From NCBI GenBank assembly GCA_963693035.2, contig CAXMMQ010000004.1, forward strand, positions 62,001-126,000: DNA of 64,000 bases, read 5' to 3'. This document shows, one piece after another, positions 53,173 to 61,520 of the stretch (positions within the stretch are counted from its first letter, which is position 1; every line of letters starts with the position of its first letter). A program made the position numbers and the translations under genes. The DNA comes from Lichenicoccus sp963693035. GTDB lineage: Bacteria; Pseudomonadota; Alphaproteobacteria; Acetobacterales; Acetobacteraceae. The notes beneath the pieces are model-generated. The model saw nothing but the letters and a program-made list of their open reading frames with translations, did no database searches and was not told the origin of the DNA.

Positions 53173-53874
53173 CTAGGCGACGAAAGCCGGCTTCAACTCC
53201 ATCAGGCTGGATGACTGTTTCGTGAGAGCCAGGATCAGGCCATGCTGCGTCGCCTCGATCTCCTCGATGACGTTGCGGCGCGCGAGAACCGCATCACCCT
53301 TGCGAAGCGCCTGCACGATCTTCCGATGCGATGCGCTGGTCTCCAGGCCGACGTCTCGCAACTGAGCGCCGAGATGAAAGAAGCGCTCCAGCTCGTCCAG
53401 CACCTGCACCACCGTGGCGTGAAGCCTCTGGTTGCCGGACGCGAGCGCGATGGCTTCATGAAACCGCCGGTTGGCCTGGACGAACCGCATGATGCTCGGC
53501 TTTTCCGCGCGGTCATAGACAACGTGGGCAAGGCTCTCGAGATGGTCCAGCTTCTCGGGCGTGATCTTCTCGTTCGCGAGCTCCGCTGCACGCCCCTCGA
53601 GCAGGCTTCGCATTTCAAACAGCTCGTTTAGATCCCGGAATGTTACTGAAGCAACTTGGTAACCCCGGCGTGGATAGGTCTTGATCAAGCCTTCCGAACG
53701 CAGCTTCCCGAGCGCTTCGCGAACCGGCGTCTTGCTCATCTTGAAGCGCGCCGCTAGCACGCCCTCCGACAACTCCTGCCCCGGGATAATAGCGCACGCC
53801 AGGATGTCGCGACGGAGGGCGTTGTACACCTTCGTCGTCAGCGACTCGGTCGCGTGGCTCGGCTTGGTCGGCAT
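53173..53874 (-). CDS. GntR-family regulator, FCD type
   Basis: 233 residues. N-terminal winged helix (TTKVYNALRRDILACAIIPG, then FKMSKTPVREALGKL) and a C-terminal all-helical FCD effector domain (LFEMRSLLEGRAAELA; metal-type His in NRRFHEAIA and SASHRKIVQAL). ATG 53874 has GGGA upstream. Located centrally in the catabolic module, it is the obvious local regulator; FCD proteins usually respond to organic or amino acids. Confidence 0.87.
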   Translation of the reverse strand: MPTKPSHATESLTTKVYNALRRDILACAIIPGQELSEGVLAARFKMSKTPVREALGKLRSEGLIKTYPRRGYQVASVTFRDLNELFEMRSLLEGRAAELANEKITPEKLDHLESLAHVVYDRAEKPSIMRFVQANRRFHEAIALASGNQRLHATVVQVLDELERFFHLGAQLRDVGLETSASHRKIVQALRKGDAVLARRNVIEEIEATQHGLILALTKQSSSLMELKPAFVA

Positions 53875-53933
53875 CTTTATCCCGTACTCGTTCACGATGG
53901 CGCCGCGGCGAAGCCGACAGCCAGATTTCGCTT

Positions 53934-55238
53934 CTAGCCCGATCTTCGCTCGCTCTGCCAGTCCCGCAGGCGGCCCTGCGCCAGCCAGAAGGACGGCGCT
54001 GCCCGCATCGCGCGATGGAACCGCCACGGTCGCGGTCTGGTGAGCGGCAAAGGCAGGTGAGCCTCGTCGCGGTCGAGGAGATAACGACCGAGCGCGTGCC
54101 CGAATACCGTGGTGAGCGCCACCCCGCGACCGTTGCACGCGAGCGGCGCAAACATCCCGTCCCCGAGGTCCCACAGGCGCGGCAGGAAGTCTCCGGTGCC
54201 GCTGATCACACCCGACCAGGCGAAAGCCGGCCGCACGGGCGCCAGGTCGGGTATCATGCGCTGCAGCCGCCTGATGAAGAAACGCGCCATGCGATCGATT
54301 GCGTCCTTGCCGTGCCACAACGCCCCGCCACCGGTCACCAGCCGGTTGTCCGGGCTCCAGCGCACCGCAAATGGATGATTGCGAAGATCGACGGAAGGTT
54401 GGCGACAGGCCAGGACCCGAGCCTGAACCTCCGGTCCGAGCGGCTGCGTCGCCACCTGATACGCATGCACCGGGATCAGGCTACGCGAAACCTCGGGCAA
54501 CAGGCCGTTGATCAGCGCGTTTGTCGCCAGGACCACAACGCCCGCAAGAAGCGTCGCATTATTTTCGCATTCGACACGCCAAGTGCCGTTCCTTCGCACG
54601 AGGCCGGTCACCTTCCCCTGAACGACCGTGCCGCCCGCCTGCAGCACCGCCGCGGCCAGGCCACGCGCATAGGCGAGGGGGTTGAGCTGACCGCCCGTCG
54701 GCAGCAGCATCGCGCCACGATAGCCCGGGATGCCGGTCCGTTGCAAAGCTTCGTCGGCATCCAGCACTTTCCAGCCGGTGCCAAAGCGCTCCATCCCGCG
54801 CACCTGCCGTTCGATCGCGGCGAGCGCCGCCTCGGTCGGCGCCGGCTGCAAGCAGCCTGTTTGCTCGGGGCTGCACGCGATGTCGAGCCGCCGGATCAGC
54901 GCGAAGACAGCGTCGCCCGACATGCCGACCAGTTGCAGCAGAGGTTCGACCTTGTCCTTGCGGACCAGCCGAGCCACCGTGTCCGGGTCGATCGACCCCT
55001 TCAGCGCAGGGACCACGAAACCGGTATTGCGGCCTGAAGCGCCGTATCCGATCTCGTCCTGTTCCACCAACGCCACCGACGCACCACCCTCGGCGAGTGC
55101 CAGCGCTGTGCACAGACCGAGCAGGCCACCGCCAACGATGACGAAGTCGAACCGGCGCTCCCCCGCCACCGCCTCCAATGCTGCGCCATCGCGGGTGATC
55201 GACGACCAGAGCGAGCGGCTAAAATTGTCCGAGCGCAT
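53934..55238 (-). CDS. FAD-dependent D-amino-acid/glycine oxidase-like protein (DAO)
   Basis: 434 residues. FAD-binding motif FVIVGGGLLGLCTALALAEG, ALVEQDEIGYGASGRNTGF typical of the DadA/PuuB branch, and a C-terminal GRGVALTTVFGHALG. Enzymes of this branch oxidise the C-N bond of amino acids, N-methyl amino acids or polyamine derivatives. ATG 55238 overlaps the ABC ATPase stop (TGATG). The frame runs 60 nt short of the GntR gene. Substrate unknown. Confidence 0.87.
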   Translation of the reverse strand: MRSDNFSRSLWSSITRDGAALEAVAGERRFDFVIVGGGLLGLCTALALAEGGASVALVEQDEIGYGASGRNTGFVVPALKGSIDPDTVARLVRKDKVEPLLQLVGMSGDAVFALIRRLDIACSPEQTGCLQPAPTEAALAAIERQVRGMERFGTGWKVLDADEALQRTGIPGYRGAMLLPTGGQLNPLAYARGLAAAVLQAGGTVVQGKVTGLVRRNGTWRVECENNATLLAGVVVLATNALINGLLPEVSRSLIPVHAYQVATQPLGPEVQARVLACRQPSVDLRNHPFAVRWSPDNRLVTGGGALWHGKDAIDRMARFFIRRLQRMIPDLAPVRPAFAWSGVISGTGDFLPRLWDLGDGMFAPLACNGRGVALTTVFGHALGRYLLDRDEAHLPLPLTRPRPWRFHRAMRAAPSFWLAQGRLRDWQSERRSG

Positions 55239-56023
55239 CACGCGTCAGCGACCTCCTCCGGAAGATCGCTAGCGTTCAGCTTCCGCAGGAAACGCCGCGT
55301 GCGATGGTGACGCGGCTGACGCAGCACCTCGTCTGGCCGCCCCTGCTCCAGCACCACGCCGCCATCCATGAACACCACCTCACCGGCAACATGGGCGGCA
55401 AATTCCATCTCGTGGGTGACGACGAGCATGGTCATACCCTGCTCCGCAAGTCCCCGTATGACGCGAAGCACCTCGCCGACCAGCTCGGGATCGAGCGCTG
55501 CCGTGGCCTCGTCAAACAGCATGAGCTTCGGCCGCATGGCCAAGGCGCGGGCAATCGCAACACGCTGCTGCTGGCCGCCTGACAGGGCGGCGGGATAGGC
55601 GCCGGCCTTTGCGACCAGCCCCACCTTCTCGAGCAGCTCCATGGCCTCGTCCTTGGCCTCGGGGCGCTTCAGCCCACGCACCGCCATCGGCGCCTCGATG
55701 ATGTTGTCCAGCGCCGTCATGTGCGGGAACAGGTTGTACTGCTGGAAGACCATGCCAATCTGCGCGCGCTGGCGGCGCAGCAGTGCCTCGCCGGCCGGGA
55801 CAAGTCGATCGCGCTTGCGCACCTGGCCGATGAGTTCGCCCGCCAGGGTCACAGTTCCGGCGTCCGGCGTCTCGAGATAGTTGATACAGCGCAACAGCGA
55901 GGACTTGCCGGAGCCGGACGGGCCGATGACCGCGACAACGCGACCTGCGGCGACCGAGAGGTTGACGCCATGCAGGACGATGTTCGTCCCATACGCCTTC
56001 TTGATCCCGCTCAGCTCAAGCAT
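55238..56023 (-). CDS. Polar amino acid ABC transporter ATPase (GlnQ-type)
   Basis: 261 residues. Walker A GPSGSGKSSLL, Q-loop VFQQYNLFPHM, signature LSGGQQQRVAIARALA, Walker B LMLFDEATAALDPE. The GlnQ/HisP branch partners with SBP_bac_3 binding proteins and HisM-type permeases, exactly those encoded on the opposite strand at 59344-61496. AAGGA precedes ATG 56023. The longer frame to 56149 lacks a ribosome site. Confidence 0.9.
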   Translation of the reverse strand: MLELSGIKKAYGTNIVLHGVNLSVAAGRVVAVIGPSGSGKSSLLRCINYLETPDAGTVTLAGELIGQVRKRDRLVPAGEALLRRQRAQIGMVFQQYNLFPHMTALDNIIEAPMAVRGLKRPEAKDEAMELLEKVGLVAKAGAYPAALSGGQQQRVAIARALAMRPKLMLFDEATAALDPELVGEVLRVIRGLAEQGMTMLVVTHEMEFAAHVAGEVVFMDGGVVLEQGRPDEVLRQPRHHRTRRFLRKLNASDLPEEVADA

Positions 56024-56097
56024 GCCTGTCCTTCGAGACCCCCGGCGCTCACTTTGGCCGCCCCGCCCCCACCTGTCCAGGCAGTTGTCCGGCAGGG

Positions 56098-56113
56098 GAT
56101 ACTCAAGATACTC
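56098..56113. promoter_or_regulatory. Tandem GATACTC repeat in the divergent region
   Basis: GATACTC-AA-GATACTC, an exact direct repeat between the divergent ABC ATPase and DUF2817 genes. It is the only distinctive sequence in the 178-nt shared leader and a candidate binding site for the module's GntR regulator. Confidence 0.35.
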
Positions 56114-56201
56114 CACAGATATGCCTGTTGAGATATTGCGCCGCCGCAAAACCTCCCCTTATCCTGCGGTCCTGATGCGAGAGCCGCTCTCGGAGGGCCT
56201 G

Positions 56202-57311
56202 ATGATCGCTGCCTGCCAGATCGACACGGGCTGCTTCGCCGAGGACTACCGGTCAGCGCGCGATGTGTTCGTGCGCGTGGCGAGCGCTGCCGGGGGACGG
56301 ATGGGCGCCTATTCCAATCCGCATCGAGGGCCCTCCGGCGAGACCCTCACGACCGACATCGCCTGGTTCGGCCCGCAGGATGCAGGCAATGTCCTGGTCC
56401 TGGTGTCCGCGACCCACGGCGTCGAGGGCTTCTGCGGCTCCGGGGCTCAACTCGACTGGATCCTGACGGGTGGGCCGGCCGCCTTGCCCATCGATACCGC
56501 CGCTCTCCTCGTGCACGCGCTCAACCCGCACGGCTTCGCCTGGCTGCGGCGCACGACGGAGGAGGGGGTCGACCTGAACCGGAACGGTCTGGTGTTCGAG
56601 GCCGGGATTCCGGAGAATGCTGGCTATGTGGATCTGGCGGAGGCATTCGTCCCGCGCGACCTCGACGAGGCGACGCTGGCTGCGGCTGACGCCTCCCTCG
56701 CAGCCTGGCGCGACGCGCACGGCGACTACGCCTACCAGTTCGCCCGCAGCACCGGTCAATACAGCCACCCCGAGGGCATCTTCTACGGCGGCACCGAACC
56801 GGCCCGAGCCATCCGCACGCTGATCTCGATCTGCCAGGACTACCGGCTTTCCAGCCGCCGCTCCGTCGCCGTGATCGACTACCATACCGGCCTGGGCGCC
56901 CACGGCAGCGGAGAGCCGATCTGCGGACACCGTCCAGGCGAGAGCGGTCAGGCGCGATGCAGGGCCTGGTATGGCGAGTCGCTGGGCGAGCCGCTGCTCG
57001 GGACCTCGTCATCGCTGCCGATCCCTGGGTTGACGCAATATGTCTGGGCGCGTCATGTCGGCGACGACAGGCTGACCTTCATCGCGCTCGAATACGGCAC
57101 TTATGACGCCGAGACCGGCGCCCGCGCGTTGCGGCTCGACCACGTGCTGCACCGCGCGCCCGATGTCGATTGGCAGGACCACATCGTCCAGAAGATCAAG
57201 CGCGACCTCAGGAAATTCTACTATCCCGCCACGACCTGTTGGCAGGAGTTGGTCCTGTTCCGCAGCCGGCAGGTCATCTCGCAGGCGATGGCCGGCATGA
57301 GTGCCCTGTAA
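56202..57311 (+). CDS. DUF2817 (M14-like) hydrolase
   Basis: About 369 residues. The DUF2817 family is related to M14 zinc carboxypeptidases/deacylases; visible motifs are VSATHGVEGFCGSGAQ (His and Glu zinc ligands), HALNPHGFAWLRRTTEEGVD with DLNRNG, and VIDYHTGLGAHG (third ligand). It would cleave an amide or ester of a small substrate. ATG 56202 has GGAGG 5 nt upstream and gives the usual family N-terminus; longer frames start at 56121 or 56175. It heads the forward operon; the racemase ATG overlaps its stop (TAATG). Confidence 0.83.
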   Translation: MIAACQIDTGCFAEDYRSARDVFVRVASAAGGRMGAYSNPHRGPSGETLTTDIAWFGPQDAGNVLVLVSATHGVEGFCGSGAQLDWILTGGPAALPIDTAALLVHALNPHGFAWLRRTTEEGVDLNRNGLVFEAGIPENAGYVDLAEAFVPRDLDEATLAAADASLAAWRDAHGDYAYQFARSTGQYSHPEGIFYGGTEPARAIRTLISICQDYRLSSRRSVAVIDYHTGLGAHGSGEPICGHRPGESGQARCRAWYGESLGEPLLGTSSSLPIPGLTQYVWARHVGDDRLTFIALEYGTYDAETGARALRLDHVLHRAPDVDWQDHIVQKIKRDLRKFYYPATTCWQELVLFRSRQVISQAMAGMSAL

Positions 57312-57991
57312 TGGACATGCAGCAGAACACACGACGCATTCTTGTCCTTAATCCGAACAGCTCGCTCGCCGTCACCGACAAGATGCGCGAGGGTTGCCAA
57401 GAGCTCCGGCTACCGCCCGGACAGGAGGTCACCTTTGCAACCCTCGCAAGCGGACCAGCCGGGATCGAAACCCAGCGCGATGTGGAGTCGGTGGTTCTGC
57501 CGACCTGCGCCTACTTCCAGGCGAACCCGGCTGCCGCCTACGTGATCGGCTGCTTTTCCGATCCGGGCCTGCTGCTCGCGCGCGAGGAACTCGCCGCACC
57601 GGTCACGGGCATTGCTGAAGCTTCCTTCTTTGCCGCGATGACGCTCGGCGAACGTTTCGGAATTGTGTCGATCAAGGAGGGCTCGATCGCCCGGCACAGA
57701 CGCGCGGTCGGGGCGATCGGCGCCACGGCGCGGCTCGCCGGCGATCGCGCGCTGGATCTCGGGGTCGCCGATCTGCTCGACGAGGAGCGCTCCGTCGGCC
57801 GCATCCTCGAGGTGGGCCGGGTCCTGCGCGACAAGGACCGCGCAGATGTGCTGATCCTTGGCTGCGCCACGATGGGTGTCTACCGGGCCCGGATCGAGAC
57901 GACGCTGGGAGTGCCGGTGGTCGATCCGACGCAGGCGGCGATCGTGCAAGCCTCAACCCAGCTTACGGAACTGCAGCGGGAGGATCGTTAG
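57311..57991 (+). CDS. Asp/Glu/hydantoin racemase family protein
   Basis: 226 residues. N-terminal ILVLNPNSSLAVTDKM, first catalytic Cys in YVIGCFSDPG and second in LILGCATMG, the two-cysteine arrangement of Asp/Glu and hydantoin racemases. Coupled to the upstream gene by a one-base overlap and followed 2 nt later by a hydantoinase-like gene, the order seen in hydantoin-utilisation clusters. EutA of hydroxyectoine catabolism belongs to the same superfamily. Racemisation or isomerisation of a cyclic or amino-acid substrate is likely. Confidence 0.87.
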   Translation: MDMQQNTRRILVLNPNSSLAVTDKMREGCQELRLPPGQEVTFATLASGPAGIETQRDVESVVLPTCAYFQANPAAAYVIGCFSDPGLLLAREELAAPVTGIAEASFFAAMTLGERFGIVSIKEGSIARHRRAVGAIGATARLAGDRALDLGVADLLDEERSVGRILEVGRVLRDKDRADVLILGCATMGVYRARIETTLGVPVVDPTQAAIVQASTQLTELQREDR

Positions 57992-57993
57992 CA

Positions 57994-59343
57994 ATGCGCT
58001 TCGATCTGATCGTGTGCGGCACGCTGGTTCTGCCGCACGCCATTGTCGCCAACGGCTGGGTCGGGGCTGTCGGTGAGCGGATCACGGCGATCGGTGTCGG
58101 GCCGGTGCCGGAGTGTGGCATCCTGCATGATGCGGGCTCGAGTTTTGTCATGCCGGGCTTCGTCGACGGCCAGACCCACGCGACGAGCTATGGCGGCCTG
58201 TCCGGTTTTAGATCCACCACCCGTTCCGCGGTGGCCGGCGGCGTGACGACCCTCGTCGACATGCCCTACGATAATCCCCTGCCTCTGAATACGCTTGAGC
58301 GGTTGTCCGCCAAGATCGAGGCGATCGCGCAGGGCAGCGTGGCGGACGTGGCACTTTATGGCACGGTCGCGCCGGACCAGGGCGTGGATGAAATGGAACG
58401 CCTCGCCGAGGCGGGGGTCGCGGCATTCAAGCTGTCGAGCTTCGAGAGCCATCCGGTGCGTTTCCCGCGCATCCCGCATGACCGCGTGCTGGAGATCCTG
58501 GCCGCATCGGTGCCGCTCGATCTTCCCGTCGGGTTGCACAACGAGGATCAGGAGATTGTTCGCGCTACGGTGGCGGCACTGCGCGCGTCGGGTCGGGATA
58601 CGCCCGAATGGCACGCCCCGAGCCGCCCGGCCGCCGCCGAACTCGCCGCGACCGCAAACTTCCTCGCTCTAGGCCTCGCCACCGGCGCGCACACGCACGT
58701 CGTGCACATCTCCTGTCCCGAAGGCTACGCGCTGGTCCGCAAGTTCCAGGAGATGGGTGCACGCTGCACCGCCGAGATGTGCGTGCACTACCTGCACTTC
58801 GATGCCGCGTCCGACATCGCGCGGCTCGGCGCGCGCATGAAGGTCAACCCGCCGATCCGCGAGAACGTCCTCGACGGGCTGTGGCGCGCACTGGCGGACG
58901 GAATGATCGATTTCGTCTCGTCCGACCATTCGAGCTGGCCAATCGAGAGCAAGTATACCGCTTCGATCTTCGATGCCGGCGCCGGTATCCCCGGCCTGGA
59001 GACCCTGGCCCCCTCGTTCTACACCGACCTGGCCGCCAGGGAGGCGTCTCCCGAGCGCGCACTGGTTCGCTACCTGTCCGAGCGGCCCGCCAATTTCTTC
59101 GGACTGCGCCGCAAGGGACGGCTCGCCGTGGGCGCCGACGCCGACATCGTCGTGCTGTCGCCCGAGCCCTACCTGTTCCAGGCGGCCGACAACCACGATG
59201 AGCTGAACTGGAGCCCCTATGACGGCGAGCGCTTCGCAGGTCGCATCACCGCGACCTTCGTGCGCGGCACCCTGGTGTGGAACGGCAGCGAAGTCGTCGG
59301 CCAGCCTGGCCACGGCCGCTTTGTGCCACGTGGGCAAGGCTGA
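57994..59343 (+). CDS. Dihydropyrimidinase/hydantoinase-like amidohydrolase
   Basis: 449-residue amidohydrolase of the cyclic-amidase group (allantoinase, dihydroorotase, hydantoinase). The probable carboxylated Lys is in VAAFKLSSFES; later metal-site residues are in LHNEDQEIV, THVVHISCPEG and the Asp of FVSSDHSSW. The first metal motif, normally DxHxH, reads VDGQTHATSYGG, so the first His is Gln. The enzyme may use one metal or an altered site. Located right after the racemase and before the binding-protein gene. Confidence 0.85.
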   Translation: MRFDLIVCGTLVLPHAIVANGWVGAVGERITAIGVGPVPECGILHDAGSSFVMPGFVDGQTHATSYGGLSGFRSTTRSAVAGGVTTLVDMPYDNPLPLNTLERLSAKIEAIAQGSVADVALYGTVAPDQGVDEMERLAEAGVAAFKLSSFESHPVRFPRIPHDRVLEILAASVPLDLPVGLHNEDQEIVRATVAALRASGRDTPEWHAPSRPAAAELAATANFLALGLATGAHTHVVHISCPEGYALVRKFQEMGARCTAEMCVHYLHFDAASDIARLGARMKVNPPIRENVLDGLWRALADGMIDFVSSDHSSWPIESKYTASIFDAGAGIPGLETLAPSFYTDLAAREASPERALVRYLSERPANFFGLRRKGRLAVGADADIVVLSPEPYLFQAADNHDELNWSPYDGERFAGRITATFVRGTLVWNGSEVVGQPGHGRFVPRGQG

Positions 59344-60192
59344 GTGCGCCGAGGTTCGGCACACCTCTGTCTTGTTGCGAGCCTCGCTTACGGCATGGCG
59401 GTGTCGGCGCCAGTGCGGGCACAGGGTCCGGCGTCCGAACTCGATCTTCCGCAACCGTGGCCGATGCGGCATCTGGTCACACCGGGCACGCTGACCGTCG
59501 GGATCACGGCCAAGGATCCGCCGCTCTCCTTCAGCCATGCCGATGGTTCGCTCGACGGATCGCGGATCGTGCTGTTTCGAAAGATCGGTGGCGATCTTGG
59601 CCTGCCGGTGAAGTTCGTCCGTCTGGATTGGCCCGCCATCCTGCCGGGCCTGTTTGCGCATCGATACGATCTTGCCTGCGAGGGCGTCGAGTGGACACCG
59701 GACCGGCTCGCGGCCGGCGGTTTCCTGCTGTCGCGTCCGGTCGCGATGACACATCTGGTGATCCTGGTGCGCGGCAAGGATGGGATGGTTGACTGGAATG
59801 GTCTCTCGGGCCGCAAACTCGGCGGCGTGCGCGGAGAAACCGGGTTCGCTCGTGCTCGCAAGGCGCTTGCGGATGCCATTCCCATTGTCCTGCCAGGCCG
59901 CCAGGAAGGTCTGATGGCACTCCTCAACGGGCAGGTCGACGGCTTCGTGGTGGATCTTGCCACGGCACGCTCGCTGCAGGAGCAGAGCCCCGACAAGACG
60001 GCGTTCCGGATCCTTGATCCTCACCTGCCGCCGGGCCCGCAGGGTGTCTGCGTCAATGTGAGCGAGCCGGATCTGCTGCAGGCAGTCGACATCCTGCTCA
60101 CGCGCTACCGTGTCGACGGGACGCTCGCACGCATCAACGCGCAGTTCGGCTACGCCGACGACATCGATGACCTGACGGCAATCGGCTACTGA
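59344..60192 (+). CDS. Periplasmic amino-acid-type binding protein (SBP_bac_3)
   Basis: 282 residues, starting at GTG 59344 immediately after the amidohydrolase stop. A signal peptide ends near APVRAQG. The mature domain follows the family-3 pattern: GTLTVGITAKDPPLSF, then YDLACEGVEWTPDR, LGGVRGETG and LLNGQVDGFVVDLAT. It captures the module's substrate in the periplasm for the two adjacent permeases and the ATPase on the other strand. Confidence 0.87.
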   Translation: MRRGSAHLCLVASLAYGMAVSAPVRAQGPASELDLPQPWPMRHLVTPGTLTVGITAKDPPLSFSHADGSLDGSRIVLFRKIGGDLGLPVKFVRLDWPAILPGLFAHRYDLACEGVEWTPDRLAAGGFLLSRPVAMTHLVILVRGKDGMVDWNGLSGRKLGGVRGETGFARARKALADAIPIVLPGRQEGLMALLNGQVDGFVVDLATARSLQEQSPDKTAFRILDPHLPPGPQGVCVNVSEPDLLQAVDILLTRYRVDGTLARINAQFGYADDIDDLTAIGY

Positions 60193-60198
60193 CAGGGC

Positions 60199-60852
60199 AT
60201 GCAACCGGAGCATCTAGCCGACGCAATCCTGTTCATTCTGCGCGGAGCGTGGATGACGGTCTGGCTGGTCGTCTGCATCCTGGCGATCTCCACGCCGCTG
60301 TCGGTTCTCCTCGCCTTTTTCATGCGCAGCCGCCTGCGGGCCGTGCGTGCCCTGCTCATTCTGCTGAGCGCCTTCGTCAGGGGTATCCCTCCGCTGCTCC
60401 TGCTCTTCGCCGCCTATTTCGTGCTTCCCGTCGCCGGCCTGGTGCTGACGCCGGTCGAGGCTGCGGTGGCGGCACTTTCTCTCTCCATCGTGTTCTATTT
60501 CGCCGAATGCATCCGGTCCGGGCTCGCCGCCATCTCGGCCGGCCAGCATGATGCGATCCGCGCCCTTGGTCTGCCGCGGGGCCGTGCGCTGCGACGCGTC
60601 CTGCTCCCGCAACTGCTGCCCGTGGCGCTGCCACCCTACGTCGGTTACGCGACGGAGGTGGTAAAAGGCTCCGCACTGGCCTCGGTGATCTCCGTCGCGG
60701 AAGCCACCGGCAACGCCTACCAAATGATCATGGCCACCGGAAAGACGCTTACGATCCTGGTTGTGCTCGGTGCAGTCTACGCCACTCTCGACGGGATCCT
60801 GCTGGGCTTGCAGGCACTCCTGGCGCGCCGCTGGAAATGGGCGCTGCCGTGA
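60199..60852 (+). CDS. Polar amino acid ABC permease 1 (HisM/GlnP-type)
   Basis: 217 residues with about five helices. The cytoplasmic coupling loop GQHDAIRALGLPRGRALRRV (EAA motif) is typical. LVTPVEAAV-like segments and LYFAECIRSGL match the His/Glu/Gln/Arg permease family. Its TGA overlaps the GTG of the second permease (GTGA). Confidence 0.88.
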   Translation: MQPEHLADAILFILRGAWMTVWLVVCILAISTPLSVLLAFFMRSRLRAVRALLILLSAFVRGIPPLLLLFAAYFVLPVAGLVLTPVEAAVAALSLSIVFYFAECIRSGLAAISAGQHDAIRALGLPRGRALRRVLLPQLLPVALPPYVGYATEVVKGSALASVISVAEATGNAYQMIMATGKTLTILVVLGAVYATLDGILLGLQALLARRWKWALP

Positions 60853-61496
60853 CGTTCGACATCTCCATCATCGCCCTTCACAGCCACGCCCTGCTTCTGG
60901 CGACCTGGCGGACGATGCTGCTCTTTGTCGCGACCGCAGCGATCACGACGCCGCTGGCACTTGCCGTCGCCCTGGCGCGGCAAACCGGCGGCCGCCTGCT
61001 CTGCGCTCTTGCCGCGACCTACGTCACGGTCTTCCGGCTGATCCCGGTGCTCGTGGTGCTGTATTTCTCGTTCTATGGTCTTCCCTCGCTGGGAGTTTCC
61101 CTGGCGCCACTGCCCGCCGCCCTGGTCGGGCTCGTCATCGCGTCGACTGCCTACATGGGCGAGGATCTACGCGGCGGTCTCATCGCGGTCCCGCCCGGAC
61201 AGTGGCAGGCGGCGCGCGCACTCGGCCTATCCTATCGGCAGACGGTCCAACGCATCATCATTCCGCAGGCCATCCCCCGCATGCTGCCGCCTTACATGTC
61301 GCGATTGATCGTCATCGTGAAGTCGACAGCCGTGGCCGGCATCGTCTCCGTCGACGAGTTGACCGGCGCCAGCTACGACCTGATTTCCAGCACCTATCAC
61401 GCCACCGAGTTCCTGGCAGCCTCGGCTTGCCTGTACCTTGGCATCAACGGCGTGCTGGCGCTCGTGCAGGTCCTGCTAGAGCGCCGCTTCCACTAA
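60849..61496 (+). CDS. Polar amino acid ABC permease 2 (HisQ/GlnP-type)
   Basis: About 215 residues from GTG 60849; ATG 60837 is an alternative that would overlap more. The EAA loop reads GQWQAARALGLSYRQTVQRI, followed by IIPQAIPRMLPPYMS. It forms a heterodimer with the preceding permease. The gene is followed by a short AT-rich gap with TAAGAATTCTAATG before the flavin oxidoreductase gene. Confidence 0.87.
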   Translation: MTFDISIIALHSHALLLATWRTMLLFVATAAITTPLALAVALARQTGGRLLCALAATYVTVFRLIPVLVVLYFSFYGLPSLGVSLAPLPAALVGLVIASTAYMGEDLRGGLIAVPPGQWQAARALGLSYRQTVQRIIIPQAIPRMLPPYMSRLIVIVKSTAVAGIVSVDELTGASYDLISSTYHATEFLAASACLYLGINGVLALVQVLLERRFH

Positions 61497-61520
61497 GAAT
61501 TCTAATGAAAGTGTCCTGCG

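Noticed and set aside
58669..60213. 514-codon reverse frame opposite the amidohydrolase and binding protein
   Set aside because: Shadow frame; opposite-strand genes have clear motifs.
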